DNA from: Berberis thunbergii
Lineage: Eukaryota > Streptophyta > Magnoliopsida > Ranunculales > Berberidaceae
Reading direction: 5' to 3'
Assembly: GCA_003290165.1 (NCBI GenBank)
Contig: QNQO01001162.1
Coordinates: forward strand, 1 to 64,000
Length of the DNA stretch: 64,000 bases
Shown here: one piece after another, positions 50,496 through 62,830 of the stretch
Layout: every line of letters begins with the position of its first letter
Numbering within the stretch: the stretch's first letter is position 1
The notes under the pieces: model-generated
The model's input: the letters and a program-made list of their open reading frames with translations, nothing else
Database searches by the model: none
Told to the model about the DNA's origin: nothing
Program-made: the position numbers and the translations under genes

Positions 50496-53400
50496 ATGGC
50501 TGAAGAAGGGATCGAAACAGCTACAGCGGCGGTGGAAGCAACACTAGGAGCCACAACAGAGGTGGCGGCGGCGGCAGCCACAACTGAGACAAAGCAACCC
50601 CACCAGCTCGAGAGAAAATGGACATTTTGGTTCGACAATCAGTCCAAGCCCAAGCAAGGCGCTGCTTGGGGTTCTTCTCTTCGCAAGGTCTACACCTTTG
50701 ACACCGTCGAGGATTTCTGGTGGTATGTTATGCTTCACTGAATCTCTATTATGCGAATATGTTTCTTTAATCCTTGTACGCTTGTAGGTTTCATTGTTTT
50801 ACTGTTTGTTTGATTTTATGAATCTGAGGCTGCCTGATTTGGATGTTATCCATTGTGTTTTGGTGATTTTAGGCGAGTTTATGATGTGGGGTTTTCTCAA
50901 TTTTATGAAAGATCTAATATTGCTTGGTTTTTACTGAAACTCTGCTTCACTGATGTAAGGATGAGTGTTTATTCATTATTTGAGGATATTTGACGATTTA
51001 ATGAAATTGGGTTTGCTCAAAGTTACCAAAGAAATCAGCTTTTGGTGCAAATACTGCTTGCCCCTTGTTGAATTATAGTAATTTGATATGGGTAGCTTTA
51101 ATTCTTTAAGTTTGTTGGTTTAACTTGTGATTACTTCTTCAATGCTAAGTTTGCATATTTGTAAGTTACTTTGTTCCTTTTGGGCTCACGGTGTTCAAAT
51201 TTTCTCTTTGCAGCTTGTATGATCAGGTATTCCGGCCTAGCAAGTTCCCAGCAAATGCTGATTTCCATTTGTTCAAAGCTGGAGTTGAGCCAAAATGGGA
51301 AGATCCTGAATGTGCCAACGGAGGAAAGTGGTCTGTTACCAGCAGCAGGAAGGCCAACCTTGACACTATGTGGCTTGAAACTGTAAGCATTGATTGATTG
51401 ATGTTTCTCTATGTTACACACTGTAACATTTAATTGAAAATTAATTGCTCTATTGTGTCTGACCTAAATCATGGTTTGCCATGTAGTTGATGGCTTTGAT
51501 TGGTGAGCAGTTTGATGAGAGCGAAGAGATCTGTGGTGTTGTTGCCAGTGTCCGTCCGAGACAGGACAAACTTGCATTATGGACTAAGACAGCAACCAAC
51601 GAGGCTACTCAGGTTTGTAACCTTTTATCAGTTTTCACGTTGGGATCTCAATTTTTAAATGCAGCACTTATGAAAATATTTGTAATTGAATGTTTATTTA
51701 GTTGAGCAATAATTAAGCTGAATTAGTTAATCAACAGCTAATGTAATTCTGCATCATGTAGAGTAGAATTAATTCTGCATCATGTAGTGTAGAACTAATT
51801 CTGCGTCACCTACAGTAGAACTACTACCAACGAGTAGTCAAAATTTGGTTGAATGCTCAAAACGATGCCATGGATATTGGGAAAATGATCACCCTTGGAA
51901 GATAAATTACTTCTTTTTTACATGAAACGTACAAATAGAGTTCCCATCAAGAACCAGGGGCCACCTGGAAGGATCATTGAGCTAAAAGATTTGGTCCTGC
52001 CCTCTAACCCTATAAATATTGAGTATATCCTTACATTAAAGGAATTTTTTAACCTCTTTTGTTTTGAACATTTTGAGATAGCTTCCATCAAATAACCAGA
52101 AGCATAGTATGTTGTGAAATGAATTGACGTCATTCCATAATTGATTTGCAAAAAAAGCCCTACAGGGAATGGTTAAATAGAGCTATTTATGGGTAGTAGG
52201 TTGATGAGATTGTGGGTGGTAGACAATAATTTTTTGATATATATGGTTATTGAATGATACCCTAAGTTGAGATTTATGGTTGTTGGATGACACAAGTTAG
52301 TTGAGATTTGTAGTTGATGTTGGACGCTAGAAGAGTTAATTGAGATTTTGGTCATTGAACTGCAAAAGTTGTAGTTGAAATTCTTGGTTGTGATTGCATT
52401 GGCTAGGTTTGAAATGTAGAACACTTGATCATTAGAAAATTTTACTGATATAATGGTAAATAACTACAAGTAGAAAAAGAAATTGGACTAACCTGTTATG
52501 ATTGTGAGATTGGATTTATCATGGACTCGACCAAGACCTTTATTCTGGTAAGGTTAACTAAAGTGCTTCGTAATTGGAATTGGATATGTGGTGAAGGAGA
52601 TAATGATACAATCGAAAGCACCTATAAACAACGTAAAATGTTATTGGAAGGCCACCTTTACGATTGGGCAAAGAATCAATAAAGGCCTTCTACGATTGGG
52701 CAGTTTAAGAGTGCTTGTCAGTTTGAGATCAGATAATTAACTGTTACATTTCTCTTTCGTGAGTAAGCTTCAATCCTGTTTTCTTTAGCCTTGTTTGTGA
52801 TAGGATCATGTTGAAGTCCACCAAAATTTTGCATTATCGAGATTGTGAAGATTTTATAAACTTACTCAATTTGCTATTTGTTGTGTCATATGGAAGGAGG
52901 AAAACTCTGGGGATACTTGGATTGAGTGATTTCACTGTGGTAGGGGTAGCGTCAGGAGTTAGTTACATTAGATTGGGTTTCAATGATATAGCTATGAAAG
53001 GAGTAAACTTTGAATTTTTCAACGTTCACTTGTAGATTTCAACTATATAGCTATCAAAGGAGTAAGCATTGATCTATCCCCACAGAAAACAAACTTGAAA
53101 ATTGTGGCACAAAATGAATAAACAAGTCCTTTAAATGCAAGTTTCATATTGGAAACATGGTTGGACATATTATGGGAAAGGAGTGTAGCACTCTTATCTG
53201 CTGCTTCTTCAATTGTGTTATGGAAATCATCATCGACAACAAGACTTCTCTATTGGAGAAATGCATCAAGGCACCAGTGATGTGCTAAAAATTGTGGAGT
53301 AGAAATCGAGGTTAGTTGTTTTGAGGCTAATCTTCACGAGGTGGATTAGCGAGTTGAGTATGAAGATAAAATATGGGTGTCTTGGTGGGAGAAAGGTCAG

Positions 53401-53687
53401 GAATAAAACTAGGAGAGACACGTCTTGTCAGCTGATGCCGGATGAGCAGGACAGCTGGGTTGGAGTCTTTGTGATCCTCATGGTGGCGAATGGGTGCAGT
53501 TACTAGTCATCTTTGCTTCCTTCCCTGTTGGTGGCGGTGAGGATGAAGATGAAGATGAGGACAAGATTGGATTTGGAAGTGAGGATGTTCTGAGGTTTTT
53601 GAGGGAAATCCAAGGGTGTTTGGGGAAAGCGTACAAGCACTGAAAGAGGTAAGTTGGTTTTGATTATACTTGTTCGCAATGATGGAA

Positions 53688-53741
<54 letters not shown>

Positions 53742-56700
53742 TTTTTGGGGGGGGGGGGGGGTAGTGTAGAGGCATTGAAATGGATAAGTTGGATTTGATT
53801 GTTACTTATTCACAATGATCTTTATCTACTTGCTTTCTTTTGTCCTTTTTGAATTTCCTCAACCATTTTCCTAAGAGAGCAATATTTACAGGTTGGACAG
53901 GCTCAAGGTCAGGACCACCCAACTTTTTGTTGAGAAACATATTCCCTCTCCTTTAAGAGCTTGAAAACCTTGCTCCGACGAACCTCACAATAGGAACCTG
54001 CTCATAGTCAATTCCATTTTCTTGACAACACAAATGCTATTTGATTAAACAAAGACATGTAGCACACTGGATGCTCGCATTGTGATGCAAATTTAACTAA
54101 CCTAAATAAATAGGTTAATTTAACTTAGTCTTAATAACTGCAAGTGCACAGTGTCTAACTGGTAGACAAGGGCAAGTACAGGTCGATCCCACAAGGACTG
54201 TGGTTGTAATTAAATTTCAGAGTTGACTTAAACTAATTTAAATGAGGGTTACAACAATCAAAATATCTAAACTAAAAATCAAATTAAAAAGCAAAATAAA
54301 AAGTTTTTAAGAATATGAGAAGGGAAACCAAGACATTGAATCCACCAATTCAGTTTTCAAGTTATTTTAATCTAACTTATTATTTTCTAAAGCGAGAAGC
54401 ATTAGGGATGAGGATCCCTTGCTTGCATCGATGATGTGATCGTTAAGAACAATTCAATTTAAAAATCCAATGTTACAATTAACTTCAGCATAAATGATAA
54501 ACTCCTAGCATTGAGTGTCTTATTACGACACACTCAATCACAAGTCTAATTTATTAAGTTTCAACTCCTAGCATTGAGTGTTTTATTATGGCACACTCAA
54601 TCAAAAGTCTAACTTAATCAATTAAAAATAATGCTTTAAATATTAGTAAAGAAAACTCTATCTACCGACTAGTCTAGATCAAATCCGATATAATCGGTGA
54701 AAGTAATTTACTAATACTCAGAAATTAAATGTATTTAGTTAAACACATAATAAAATAAAAAGTTAAACTAGAACAAACTCTTGAAACCCAATTGCTTTCA
54801 TCTTAGCCTTGGCGAAGGGTTTAGCTCTCCATGGTAGCGGTGGTCATCTCCTCATGGTGTGGTACGCTGCAATTCATCTCTGCATGAACACAAATCCCGA
54901 GAAAATGGCTGCTGATGGATTGTGGTGGCTCAGAGCAAACACCAGCGCAAAAATAGAGCAAAATCAGTGGTGGCTTAGAGCAAAAACAGTTGGTTCCCGC
55001 CAAAAATTGCGCTCCTCTGCGTTTTGTCTCCAGCGACGTGTTCTGCTCCGCTTCTGTTCTTCACTCCTCGCGAGCGTCCTCTTCTCCCTAACTGGCTCCG
55101 GTACCTGCAAGAAGACAGAGAGAGGGTGAGGAAACAACGAGATAACGAAACGACGAGAAGGAGAGGAGCGGTGGCTATGAAATAGGGAGGTTGCTGCTTG
55201 CGAACTCTGCTCCTCCGGCGAGCTCACGTCCTTGCAAGAGAGAGAGAGGGACGAGAGATGGATGAACAGAGAGACCGAAGAAGAATAGGGAGAGAAAGGA
55301 AGATGGAGACAGGGCGGCTGAGAACAGAGGAGAAACATGGACTCCTCTGTTCTGTGCGCGCGGTGGTGGTGCTCGGGTGATGATGGTGGCTGTGAGAGAG
55401 AGATGGAGGGAGAGACCGTGGAGAAGAGAGAAAAACAGGAAGGAGGGTCGAGAGAGACGAGCGGCAGAGAACAGAAAGGAGGGAGAGAAACAAGGGCGAT
55501 GCTCCCTGTTTCTGCTCCTGTCGTGGTGGTGGTGCGTCTGATGGTGGATGGCGGCGGTGTGGATGATGGAACAGAGAGAAGGATGGTAGATGGTGGCGGT
55601 TGTGGGTGTGCGAAACAGGGTGAGGAGGTGGCGGCTGATGGTGGAGGACGAGGAGGATGTGGTGATGGCGGGATTATCGCGCTGTCGGCTTTCCTATCGA
55701 GCAAGGATTGCCCGCAGGGTGGATTGACGTGGTGGCTGGAAGAGCCCCCAGAGAGGGGAAGAAAAGAGAAGAGAGAAGAGTTTCTCCAAATTGGGGAGAG
55801 CTAAATAGGGTTCTCCTATTTTCTTGGGCTTGGGTTCTCCAAAAGGCGTTGGGCATGGGTTTTTAGGTTAGCATTTTGGGTTTGGGCTTGGGTTAAATTA
55901 GGTGGACCTAAGTTTATTTGGGTTAGGTTTAGATATGTGACCCTCTACTTTGTACCACCGCTAGAATCGACCAATTGTCATTCCTTAAATTGTCGCCTTA
56001 ATACGATTTCATCATTCACGCTCAAATTCCTACAAAGACATGAAAACGAAATAATTATTATAAAATATAATAATCGAAACACTAACATATATAAATTAAG
56101 GGATATATTATGTAATAATTACGTGAATATCACACTGCGAAAAAAAGGGATTGGCTTCATGTACCCTACCAACCGTTGCAAGGTCAACATTTGGTGGGAG
56201 AGGTCTTCTTGATGGGACTGGTTATTGGGTAACTGACCTCTTACAGAAATGTTGCCAAGAATATATGGCTTGTGCTGGAAATCCTCTCTAGTTATGGAGT
56301 TCTTGAGGAATATGTGGACCATCCGTCATGGGATCTCGTCTTGGGAACTTGAGGAGGTTACACAATTGATAAAAGAGTTGAACACGAGCAATGATATTCC
56401 AAAATATAGTGATGACTCATGGTCTAGGAAGTGGAAGAAAGATGACGTCTTTATAGTTAAATCCTTATCTGAGATGGGGATAAATATTATGTTCCAAGGA
56501 TGATGATAACTATAATGTACCTAAAGATGCTTTCAACAACTTTTTCTAGTTCATTTGTTTGTTGCAAATACGTTCTCCCCAAAACAGCTTACCCCTACTT
56601 GCAAGTTGAAATAGCAAAGCATTTCAATGTGTGCAGACAAGACGGTATGGAGCCTAATTTCATCTGTGTGTTGGTGGACCCTTTGGTTAGAAATAAATAA

Positions 56701-59700
56701 TATAATTTCCAACTGCAAGCCATGGAGGAAAGAAATATTTATCTTGGAGGCCATAGATTTTTGTGGCATTGTTGCTCAACGTGTCCTCTAGTCATAGGAG
56801 TTTTAAAGATTTTTTGGAAAATTTAGTGTATAATCAGTAAAAGTTCTCCCAGGTACTCCATTCAACATCTTAGTGAAAATCACTCTTTAATGTTTGTTTC
56901 CCAACCTTGTGCTCATCTTTTCTCGAGAGTGTCAATCAGTAGGCTCCATACCCTTTTTCCTACTTGGCACTCCCAAATGGGATGGGAGAAAATTTGTAAG
57001 GAAGCATGTTAAAATACAGAAAGAAAGTTGAAGAACATACCTGAAATTGGTATGTCGGCAACCAAATTGTTGAAGAACAACCTGGATCTGAAGTTGTTTG
57101 GCAGGATTTGAGCTAGATCTGCTAAAAGGAAGAAGAAGGTGGTAGAAGGATTTCCACCGCCTATGAACCCTATATAAGAAGGAGGAACTTCCCTTCTTCA
57201 ATAATCCTCCCTGTTTGTGAGATATGTGAGTTTTGAGTTAGGGTTTATCCCTTTGTATTTGTGAGAGAGGAAATGAGGTGTGAGGGGATAGAGTTTTGTT
57301 TTTGTTTTGGTATTGTGTTATACGCAACCAGCGTATCTGTGTGGTGTCGTTGATACACCTTGTATTTGTAACGTCCTTGACGTTTTGTAGCTCACTCCGT
57401 TTGTAATCTTTCGATCTCACCAGTAAAATTGTTATTTGTCGTGGACGTAGGCGAGTTTGCCGAACCACGTAAATTGATTGCCTCCACTCCAGTATTTGTT
57501 AGTATTTTGTTTGTAGTTTCGCATTTCGGCATTTGTAACACTTCCGCGCGTAACAAATTGGTATAAGAGCCGAAGGTTATTTTGATGGGCTCGTTTGATG
57601 TTTCTGAAATGGTGGAGTTTTGAAGGTCATTCATGGTGCACTTGTAAAATTTGAATGATCGTTTGGAAGGGTCTTGTAATTCTTGCAGATGAGTACAGTT
57701 ACGCTGGTGAAACAACTTGTATTGATGATGTTGTGGATGTTGCTTCTGGTGGAGTTACATCACTCCAGTGATACTTGTTTTGATGCCTTGAGGGTTTGTT
57801 AAAACAACTTGTGTTGTTGGCCATGTACATGTTACTTTTGGTAGAGTTACATCGCTCCAAAGATGATCATTTTGATGCCTTGAGTATTTGTTTTGAAGAT
57901 CTGCATTATGTATGTTTGTGCACACTATGTTCTGGACGTCTTGATTTGGGACTCCATCCTGGCCAAAATGGAGATTGTTGGAACGCATTTGGAGGAGTGA
58001 CACCCTCACTTTGATAATATGTTTGACACCTTTGGGTGCGGTGTTCATGAAGCTGGCCAAAATGGAGATTGTTGGAACGCATTTGGAGGAGTGACACCCT
58101 CACTTTGATAATATGTTTGACACCTTTGGGTGCGGTGTTCATGAAGCTGTTTGGAGGGGTGATGTCCCTCACTATGAATGTTATGTTTGTGTATATATGG
58201 AGAGGTGATATCTCTCAATATGATTGATATGTACGTGTATGACGCTATGAGCATGTGTGGAGGGATAAGACCCTCAATCAGTATTGGTTTGATTATGTTC
58301 GTTGGAAATGAGTTGCTTGTTTTTGTTCGTTTTTGTGGTTGTTGTTGTCGTATCAGATTTGTGAAATCTTCACCTAGGTGGAGAATTGTTAAAATAGAGA
58401 AAGAAAGTTGAAGAACATACCTGAATTTGGTATGTCGGCAGCCGAAATTGTTGAAGAACAAGCCGAAATTGTTGAAGAACAACCTGGATCCGAAGTTGTT
58501 TGGCAGGATTTGAGTTGGATCTGCTAGAAGGAAGAAGAAGGTGGTGTGGTGGAAGGATTTCCACCGCCTATGAACCCTATATGAGGAAGAACTTCCCTTC
58601 TTCAATAATCCTCCATGTTTGTGAGATATGTGAGTTTTGAGTTAGGGTTTATCCCTTTGTATCTGTGAGAGAGGACCGAAGGGAGGTGTGATTGGAGAGA
58701 GTTTTGTTTTGTTTTGGTCTTGTGTTATACGCAACCAGCATATCTGTGTGGTGTCGTTGAGACACCTTGTATTTGTAACGTCCTTGACGTTTTGTAGCTC
58801 TTTCTGTTTGTAATCTTTCAATCTCACTAGTAAAGTTGTTATTTGTCGTGGACGTAGGCGAGTTTGCCGAATCACGTAAATTGTCTGTCTTCAGTATTTG
58901 TTAGTATTGTGTTTGTAGTTTCGCATTTCGGCATTTGTAACGCTTTCGCGCGTAACAAAACATTCACAGATTGAGGGATTAATTGAACATCGGTGACCCT
59001 TATACCCTATAAAAAAGAGGAGTCATGCCTAAAGGACTTTACGACCTCATCATGGTTGTTTACAGAACCCTAGCCAAGGACATGGCGGGTGGATGAGTAG
59101 ATGCGTGACTAGTATGTAGATTTCAAAGTTTTTTGTGGAAGGTAGACAAAGGGGCCCTTTTGGCCAATAAGTTAATTGACTGAAGTTGGTACTTGGAAGC
59201 TAAGACACCAGGATTAGTATGAAAAATCGATTTGTGAAGGCTTATATTGTGTGGATTGAGACTTTCTTCTTTACATGATGAAAATAATGGTTTTGGGTTG
59301 AAGTTGATTCGTTGGGTTAAAGCTTGTATCTCTTTGTCCCACGGTTCCATTTTTGTCAATGGTTCTCCTTCTGGTTCTTCTAAGAATGGTAAAGGTTTAT
59401 GCCAAGGTGACACCTCAACTCTCTTTATTTTCATCTTGGTTTGAAGGCTTTCGGTAGGCTTGCCATGGAATTGTGTGTCATTTCAAGGTTCAAAGTTAGG
59501 GAAGAAGGGCCATGTGTAGATACTTGCAATTTACAGATTATTTTCCTTGATTTGAGGTGTACGTCCAAGCCCTCAAGGTCATCCTCAATGTTTTTGGTGT
59601 TAAAAGTCATCTTTTCCAAGAGTGATATGTAGTCAGACAGTACGAGGTAGGGGAGCTTTTGGAGGTAAGGGAGTTGGCAATTCCCTTCTATTTACCTAGG

Positions 59701-61209
59701 CCTCCCTCTTAGTGTTAGTTTTGGATCGCATGACACGAAAATGCAAGTTGGGGAATCGGTGTGTGTTATGCTTACACGGGTTGGAATCTAGAGTGTTGCT
59801 CAAAAGGTGTGGGATCAAATTTTCAAACTCGTTAGGGTTGATTGGGCAATGCCTTATACGTGTTTGGACTTGTTTTTCTCTTGGAACTGAAAATCCTCTG
59901 CCAAAGGGAAACACACAGTTTTATGAGATCTCACAACTTACTGGCTTTGGGTTATTGGGAACAAAAACAAACCCCGTCGTATACAAAAGGGGATGGGTTT
60001 GGAGATCTTCTAAATTGGGGTAGCTTTGTTGACATCTAATCTCTCCCTGGAGGTCCATGTGTAGTTCTGTGATTTCGCGTCTATATATATATATATATAT
60101 TATTTTTTTTTCCTCAAAAGACAATCAGGTCATGTTCTATAGTTATTTAGAGATTGATTTATATCCTATGTAGTTAAAACGGATAACGGACCCATAACGG
60201 TTCAGGAGCATTATAGGTTATAACGGGATACAATGAGATATAATGGTATACAACGGAATAATTTTTTAAATATATTTTTAATACCTCCACAAAGTATTAA
60301 TGCAGTATTATAGAGTCAAAAAAGTAAATCATGTTCGTAACATTAAATTAAAAAAACATCTTCCCTTCATATGAGAGTGAAATTGCAACAAAGAGTACGA
60401 TCGACTCTTCGTCGTTTTCCCTTATTTTCTCGTTCTCTGTCATCCCTTATTCTCTCGTTTTCTGTTGATCGGCGATGGCGAGCTTTGGTCATTCTTTTTT
60501 CTTATGAATTTAGGGTTCTGGTTTGATCGATAATGAAATGAGTGATTTTTGTTAAATGTATTAGAACAAAATGTTAAAACGATGTTATTGAAAAAAACGT
60601 TATCTCAATAACGGCTATATGACGGCTGTTATATCAGAGCCATGATACCAAAACATGATAATGTCATATCGTAACGGCTCACCCATGTTAAGCGTTATAT
60701 CGGAGTTATACGGCGTTATAACGCTGTATTAACTACACATTTTATATTTGTAGCTAATCTCCCTCTGCAGAGGGCTTCCATCCAAGTTCCTTAGTTATCT
60801 CTCCTTCACAGAGGATTTATATGCATCATTGATAAATCTGAGGATGATTTACTCAAGACTTGTGTTATGAGGCAAGAACCTCTAATTTACTAAAGCTGTA
60901 TTTGCTTTATGTTATATCTACCAGTCCAAGCATCTAAGAAGCATATTAATCATGCCAGATTATATTGCTTCAGTTCCGTGTCTTAATAATATTCTTTGAT
61001 TCTTATCATTATTCAGATGAGCATTGGGAGGAAATGGAAAGAGATCATTGATGTCAATGACAAAATCCAATACAGTTTCCATGTGAGTGTCAATATTATG
61101 AGTATTCGTTATTTTTGGATGCTAATCATGTATTTTAAACTGACTTATTCAATTGATTCAGGACGATGCAAGAAAGGAAAAATCAGCCAGGGGTCGGTAC
61201 AACGTTTAA
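50496..61209 (+). CDS. eIF(iso)4E: eIF(iso)4E cap-binding translation initiation factor, five exons
   Basis: The plant-specific iso form of eIF4E binds the mRNA 5' cap and pairs with eIF(iso)4G. Variants of this family underlie recessive resistance to some potyviruses in crops. Exons are 50496-50722, 51214-51382, 51487-51612, 61017-61082 and 61162-61209, giving 211 residues with all phases consistent. The N-terminus is Ala/Thr-rich, followed by [19 protein letters not shown], which is the iso4E core start. Cap-stacking tryptophans are W58 (GAAWGSS) and W104 with E105 (EPKWEDPE); W164 (ALWTKT) sits at the phosphate/methyl pocket. Further family text is [39 protein letters not shown] and [12 protein letters not shown], ending ARGRYNV. 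Intron 3 is 9.4 kb, packed with transposons, against 0.1-0.5 kb for the other introns. Confidence 0.95.
51613..54082. other. First part of eIF(iso)4E intron 3
   Basis: Three close copies of AATTCTGC(A/G)TCA(T/C) with GTAGAA(C/T)TA occur at about 51740-51825. An AT run followed by a T run and a G run of about 14 sits at 53690-53761. The remainder is anonymous, and short ORFs are without domains. Confidence 0.5.
54083..56132. mobile_element. Probable 2 kb solo LTR or non-coding LTR insertion
   Basis: The block begins TGATGCAAATTTAAC and ends GTGAATATCA, a TGAT..ATCA terminal pair. It is flanked by CATTG (54078-54082) and CACTG (56133-56137), a 4-of-5 match for a 5-bp TSD. Near the left end lies GGTCGATCCCACAAGGAC, a motif I associate with plant retroelement termini. 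A 65-bp unit with CTCCTAGCATTGAGTGT is duplicated (about 54500 and 54565). The segment 54960-55800 is GA/CT-rich like a transcribed leader. No protein domain was seen. Confidence 0.5.
56150..56505 (+). pseudogene. LINE (non-LTR retrotransposon) ORF2 fragment, 3' part
   Basis: The stretch 56249-56503 contains [15 protein letters not shown] and [19 protein letters not shown]. This resembles the W..G.FTVKS module downstream of reverse transcriptase in plant LINEs. No intact catalytic domain is present. Together with 59110-60020 it shows LINE debris on both sides of the Copia-like insertion. The order (3' part upstream) means they are separate or rearranged pieces. Confidence 0.55.
57007..58957 (+). 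mobile_element. Non-coding LTR retrotransposon, Copia-like ends, 1.95 kb
   Basis: LTRs 57007-57555 and 58387-58957 (549 and 571 bp) start TGTTAAAATA and end GCGCGTAACA. Flanks are AAGCA (57002-57006) and AAACA (58958-58962), 4 of 5 matching. Directly after the left LTR lies TTGGTATAAGAGCC, an initiator-Met primer site with one change. Before the right LTR lies the purine tract AGGTGGAGAA. A TATA-like CCTATATAAG occurs in the left LTR near 57168. The 831-bp interior is non-coding, so the element must have moved in trans. Confidence 0.88.
57961..58148 (+). repeat. Perfect 94-bp tandem duplication in the Copia-like interior
   Basis: 57961-58054 and 58055-58148 are identical by eye, each starting GGCCAAAATGGAGATTG and ending GTTCATGAAGCT. 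A diverged third trace (GTTTGGAGGGGTGATGTCCC) follows. The array sits between primer site and 3' LTR. Confidence 0.92.
59110..60020 (+). pseudogene. LINE reverse-transcriptase fragment
   Basis: Read across frameshifts and stops, the region gives [35 protein letters not shown] and [13 protein letters not shown], the palm region with the family motif G..QGDP.SP.LF.L. Further on lies [14 protein letters not shown], the Y.GLPLG block after the YxDD motif. The catalytic aspartates region is lost. This is a decayed relic in eIF(iso)4E intron 3. Confidence 0.8.
60169..60738. mobile_element. Putative MITE with TIR around TGTAGTTAA
   Basis: The left end TGTAGTTAAAACGG and the right end, read inverted, TGTAGTTAATACAGCG match over the first nine bases. 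The interior repeats ATAACGG and CGTTATA words in both orientations. No TSD could be settled, and no ORF of note is present. Confidence 0.5.
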
Positions 61210-62275
61210 GAATCCTTGGTCAGATCAGTCGGACTAAGAGTTGCGAACTTGCTGTAATTCTTTTTACCTCAACCAAAGTTTTGAGTGCGAACTTTAAACT
61301 AGAATGGGTGCTTGTGGATGTTGCAAGTTTTTGTTTTAGCTCTTGATGTTGTTTAGAGATCATGCTTTGTGCATGATATATAAGAAAGGAAGCAGGAACT
61401 TCATTAGAACATCATATTCATTTATGAGCACAATTTTGGGGCTTATTATTCTGATCTCAGTTGTACTTTACATTAGGCTGTGTTATTTTCTGCCAAAAAA
61501 AAAAAAAACTCATTTTGTGAATTTTTCTTATCATGATTGATTATGTGAGAAGTGTTTGGTTTATTAAAAAATGTATTGCAAAAACTTTACAAGGCGAAAT
61601 TAACATCTTTGAACCATAGGGAACACCTCTTATGTTAAAGAATTGCCTGTATAGAGGTTCCAAAGAGGAATAAAACTGTTCTGTTTCCATATCTGCTGGG
61701 CACCATTTTTAGTCAATTATTGTGTGAAAATTTTAATGGTGATTCACTGGAGCCAATAATGAATCCCCGACTAGCTTAGGATGCTATTTATGTTCATGGT
61801 GAGAGGAGAATTGACCTTCTAGCTTTGAGTTATGAAAATGATTTTAATCAGGGGATATGATGATCCAAAACTACAATAAAATTAAAAACAAATGCAAATT
61901 ATCCTCCACTGTCGCTCTCAGACACCACCCAGGAGAGGAGATAGTGATTTGGAAACCATATAATTTGGCTGCTCATTAGGTTCTTTATGTTATCTTCGCT
62001 TGCAAATGGGTGGCACCCAAGCTCACCAAATCTAGCTCACATTTCTGGTTCACTCATTTTACACAAACTGAGAAAATGCATTTGCGTGGAAAGGAAAGAT
62101 TGGAAATAGGAAAGCGGAACAATGACAGTATAATAATTCATCAAAATTTGGATACAGAAACCAAATTGGTGCTATAACGAGACCATTTGTATAATCAAAT
62201 CATTTCTTAGTTTACATCAGATGTAGAAGAAGACGAGAGTAAGAATAAAATCTGGTGCAAAGAATACAGTTATTT
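61210..62275. other. 3' flank of eIF(iso)4E and spacer
   Basis: The 3' UTR of eIF(iso)4E should occupy the first few hundred bases. No gene or element boundary was found in the rest, apart from an A run at about 61496-61508. Confidence 0.45.
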
Positions 62276-62400
62276 ATATATATATATTTTTAAAGCAAGT
62301 AGTGTTTTTATAGGATTCAAACTTATAAAGATGGGTTTGAATTCATGATCTAGTGGTACCATCCGCCAAGCTCTAACCGTTGAATTGTCATGCTATTGGC
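62276..62400 (-). mobile_element. tRNA-derived SINE-like element, copy 2
   Basis: Read on the minus strand it has ATTCAACGGTTAGAGCTTGG, ACTAGATCATGAATTCAAAC and CCTATAAAAACACTACTT, matching 12691-12826. A-box-like and B-box-like motifs are about 40 bp apart. It lies directly downstream of the PGR5 fragment. Confidence 0.6.
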
Positions 62401-62415
62401 AATACAACTATTTCA

Positions 62416-62830
62416 TCAAGCAAAGAAACCAAGTCTCTCTCCATTCTTTTTCGCCAATCGAATCAGACCCTGTTTTTGTTTTCCATCTGCTCATACCGAT
62501 GTGCAAAACTGGTTAATTACCTGAAAAACACACAACAGAACAATCGTAAGCCAAGTAGAAAGAAAAGTTTGCCATATCTTTAAGACTTGGGGAGCTAAGC
62601 ACTACAAAGCGTAAAGACGAGTGAGTACCTGAGAGTGTAAGGCAATGGCCCTGCCTCTAAGCTGATTGAACGTCTTCTTCCCAACAACATTTCTGGTGAT
62701 AACAACCAAAGGTGCAAACACACCCTTTCCTTCATTGACATTCTTCATCACAATGTTCAGTCGTCTTGGTCTAGTCACTTGGATTTCCACTGGAACCGAC
62801 TTGGCCACCAACATGGTCCAAGAAAGGAAC
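62416..62830 (-). pseudogene. PGR5-like fragment, 5' truncated by an LTR, with an in-frame stop
   Basis: PGR5 is a small thylakoid stromal-side protein needed for ferredoxin-dependent cyclic electron flow around photosystem I. The minus strand carries the end of exon 1 (62830-62629), with MKNVNEGKGVFAPLVVITRN and GKKTFNQLRGRAIALHSQ. Exon 2 (62520-62416) carries GLIRLAKKNGERLGFFA before TGA. The splice borders are CTCTCAG/GTACTC and TTTTTCAG/GTAATT, phase 0. In exon 2 a TGA stands where the family has glycine (CTSV then stop, then ADGKQKQG). The transit peptide and start are missing because the LTR at 62831 begins inside exon 1. I read it as dead. Whether the 5' part lies beyond 64000 cannot be seen. 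Confidence 0.88.

Noticed and set aside
54964..55804. 246- and 155-codon ORFs on opposite strands
   Set aside because: Both are compositional products of a GA/CT-rich stretch in a probable LTR; there is no domain or splice context.
58045..58605. 186-codon minus-strand ORF
   Set aside because: It runs through the 94-bp tandem repeat and LTR of the Copia-like element and has no domain.
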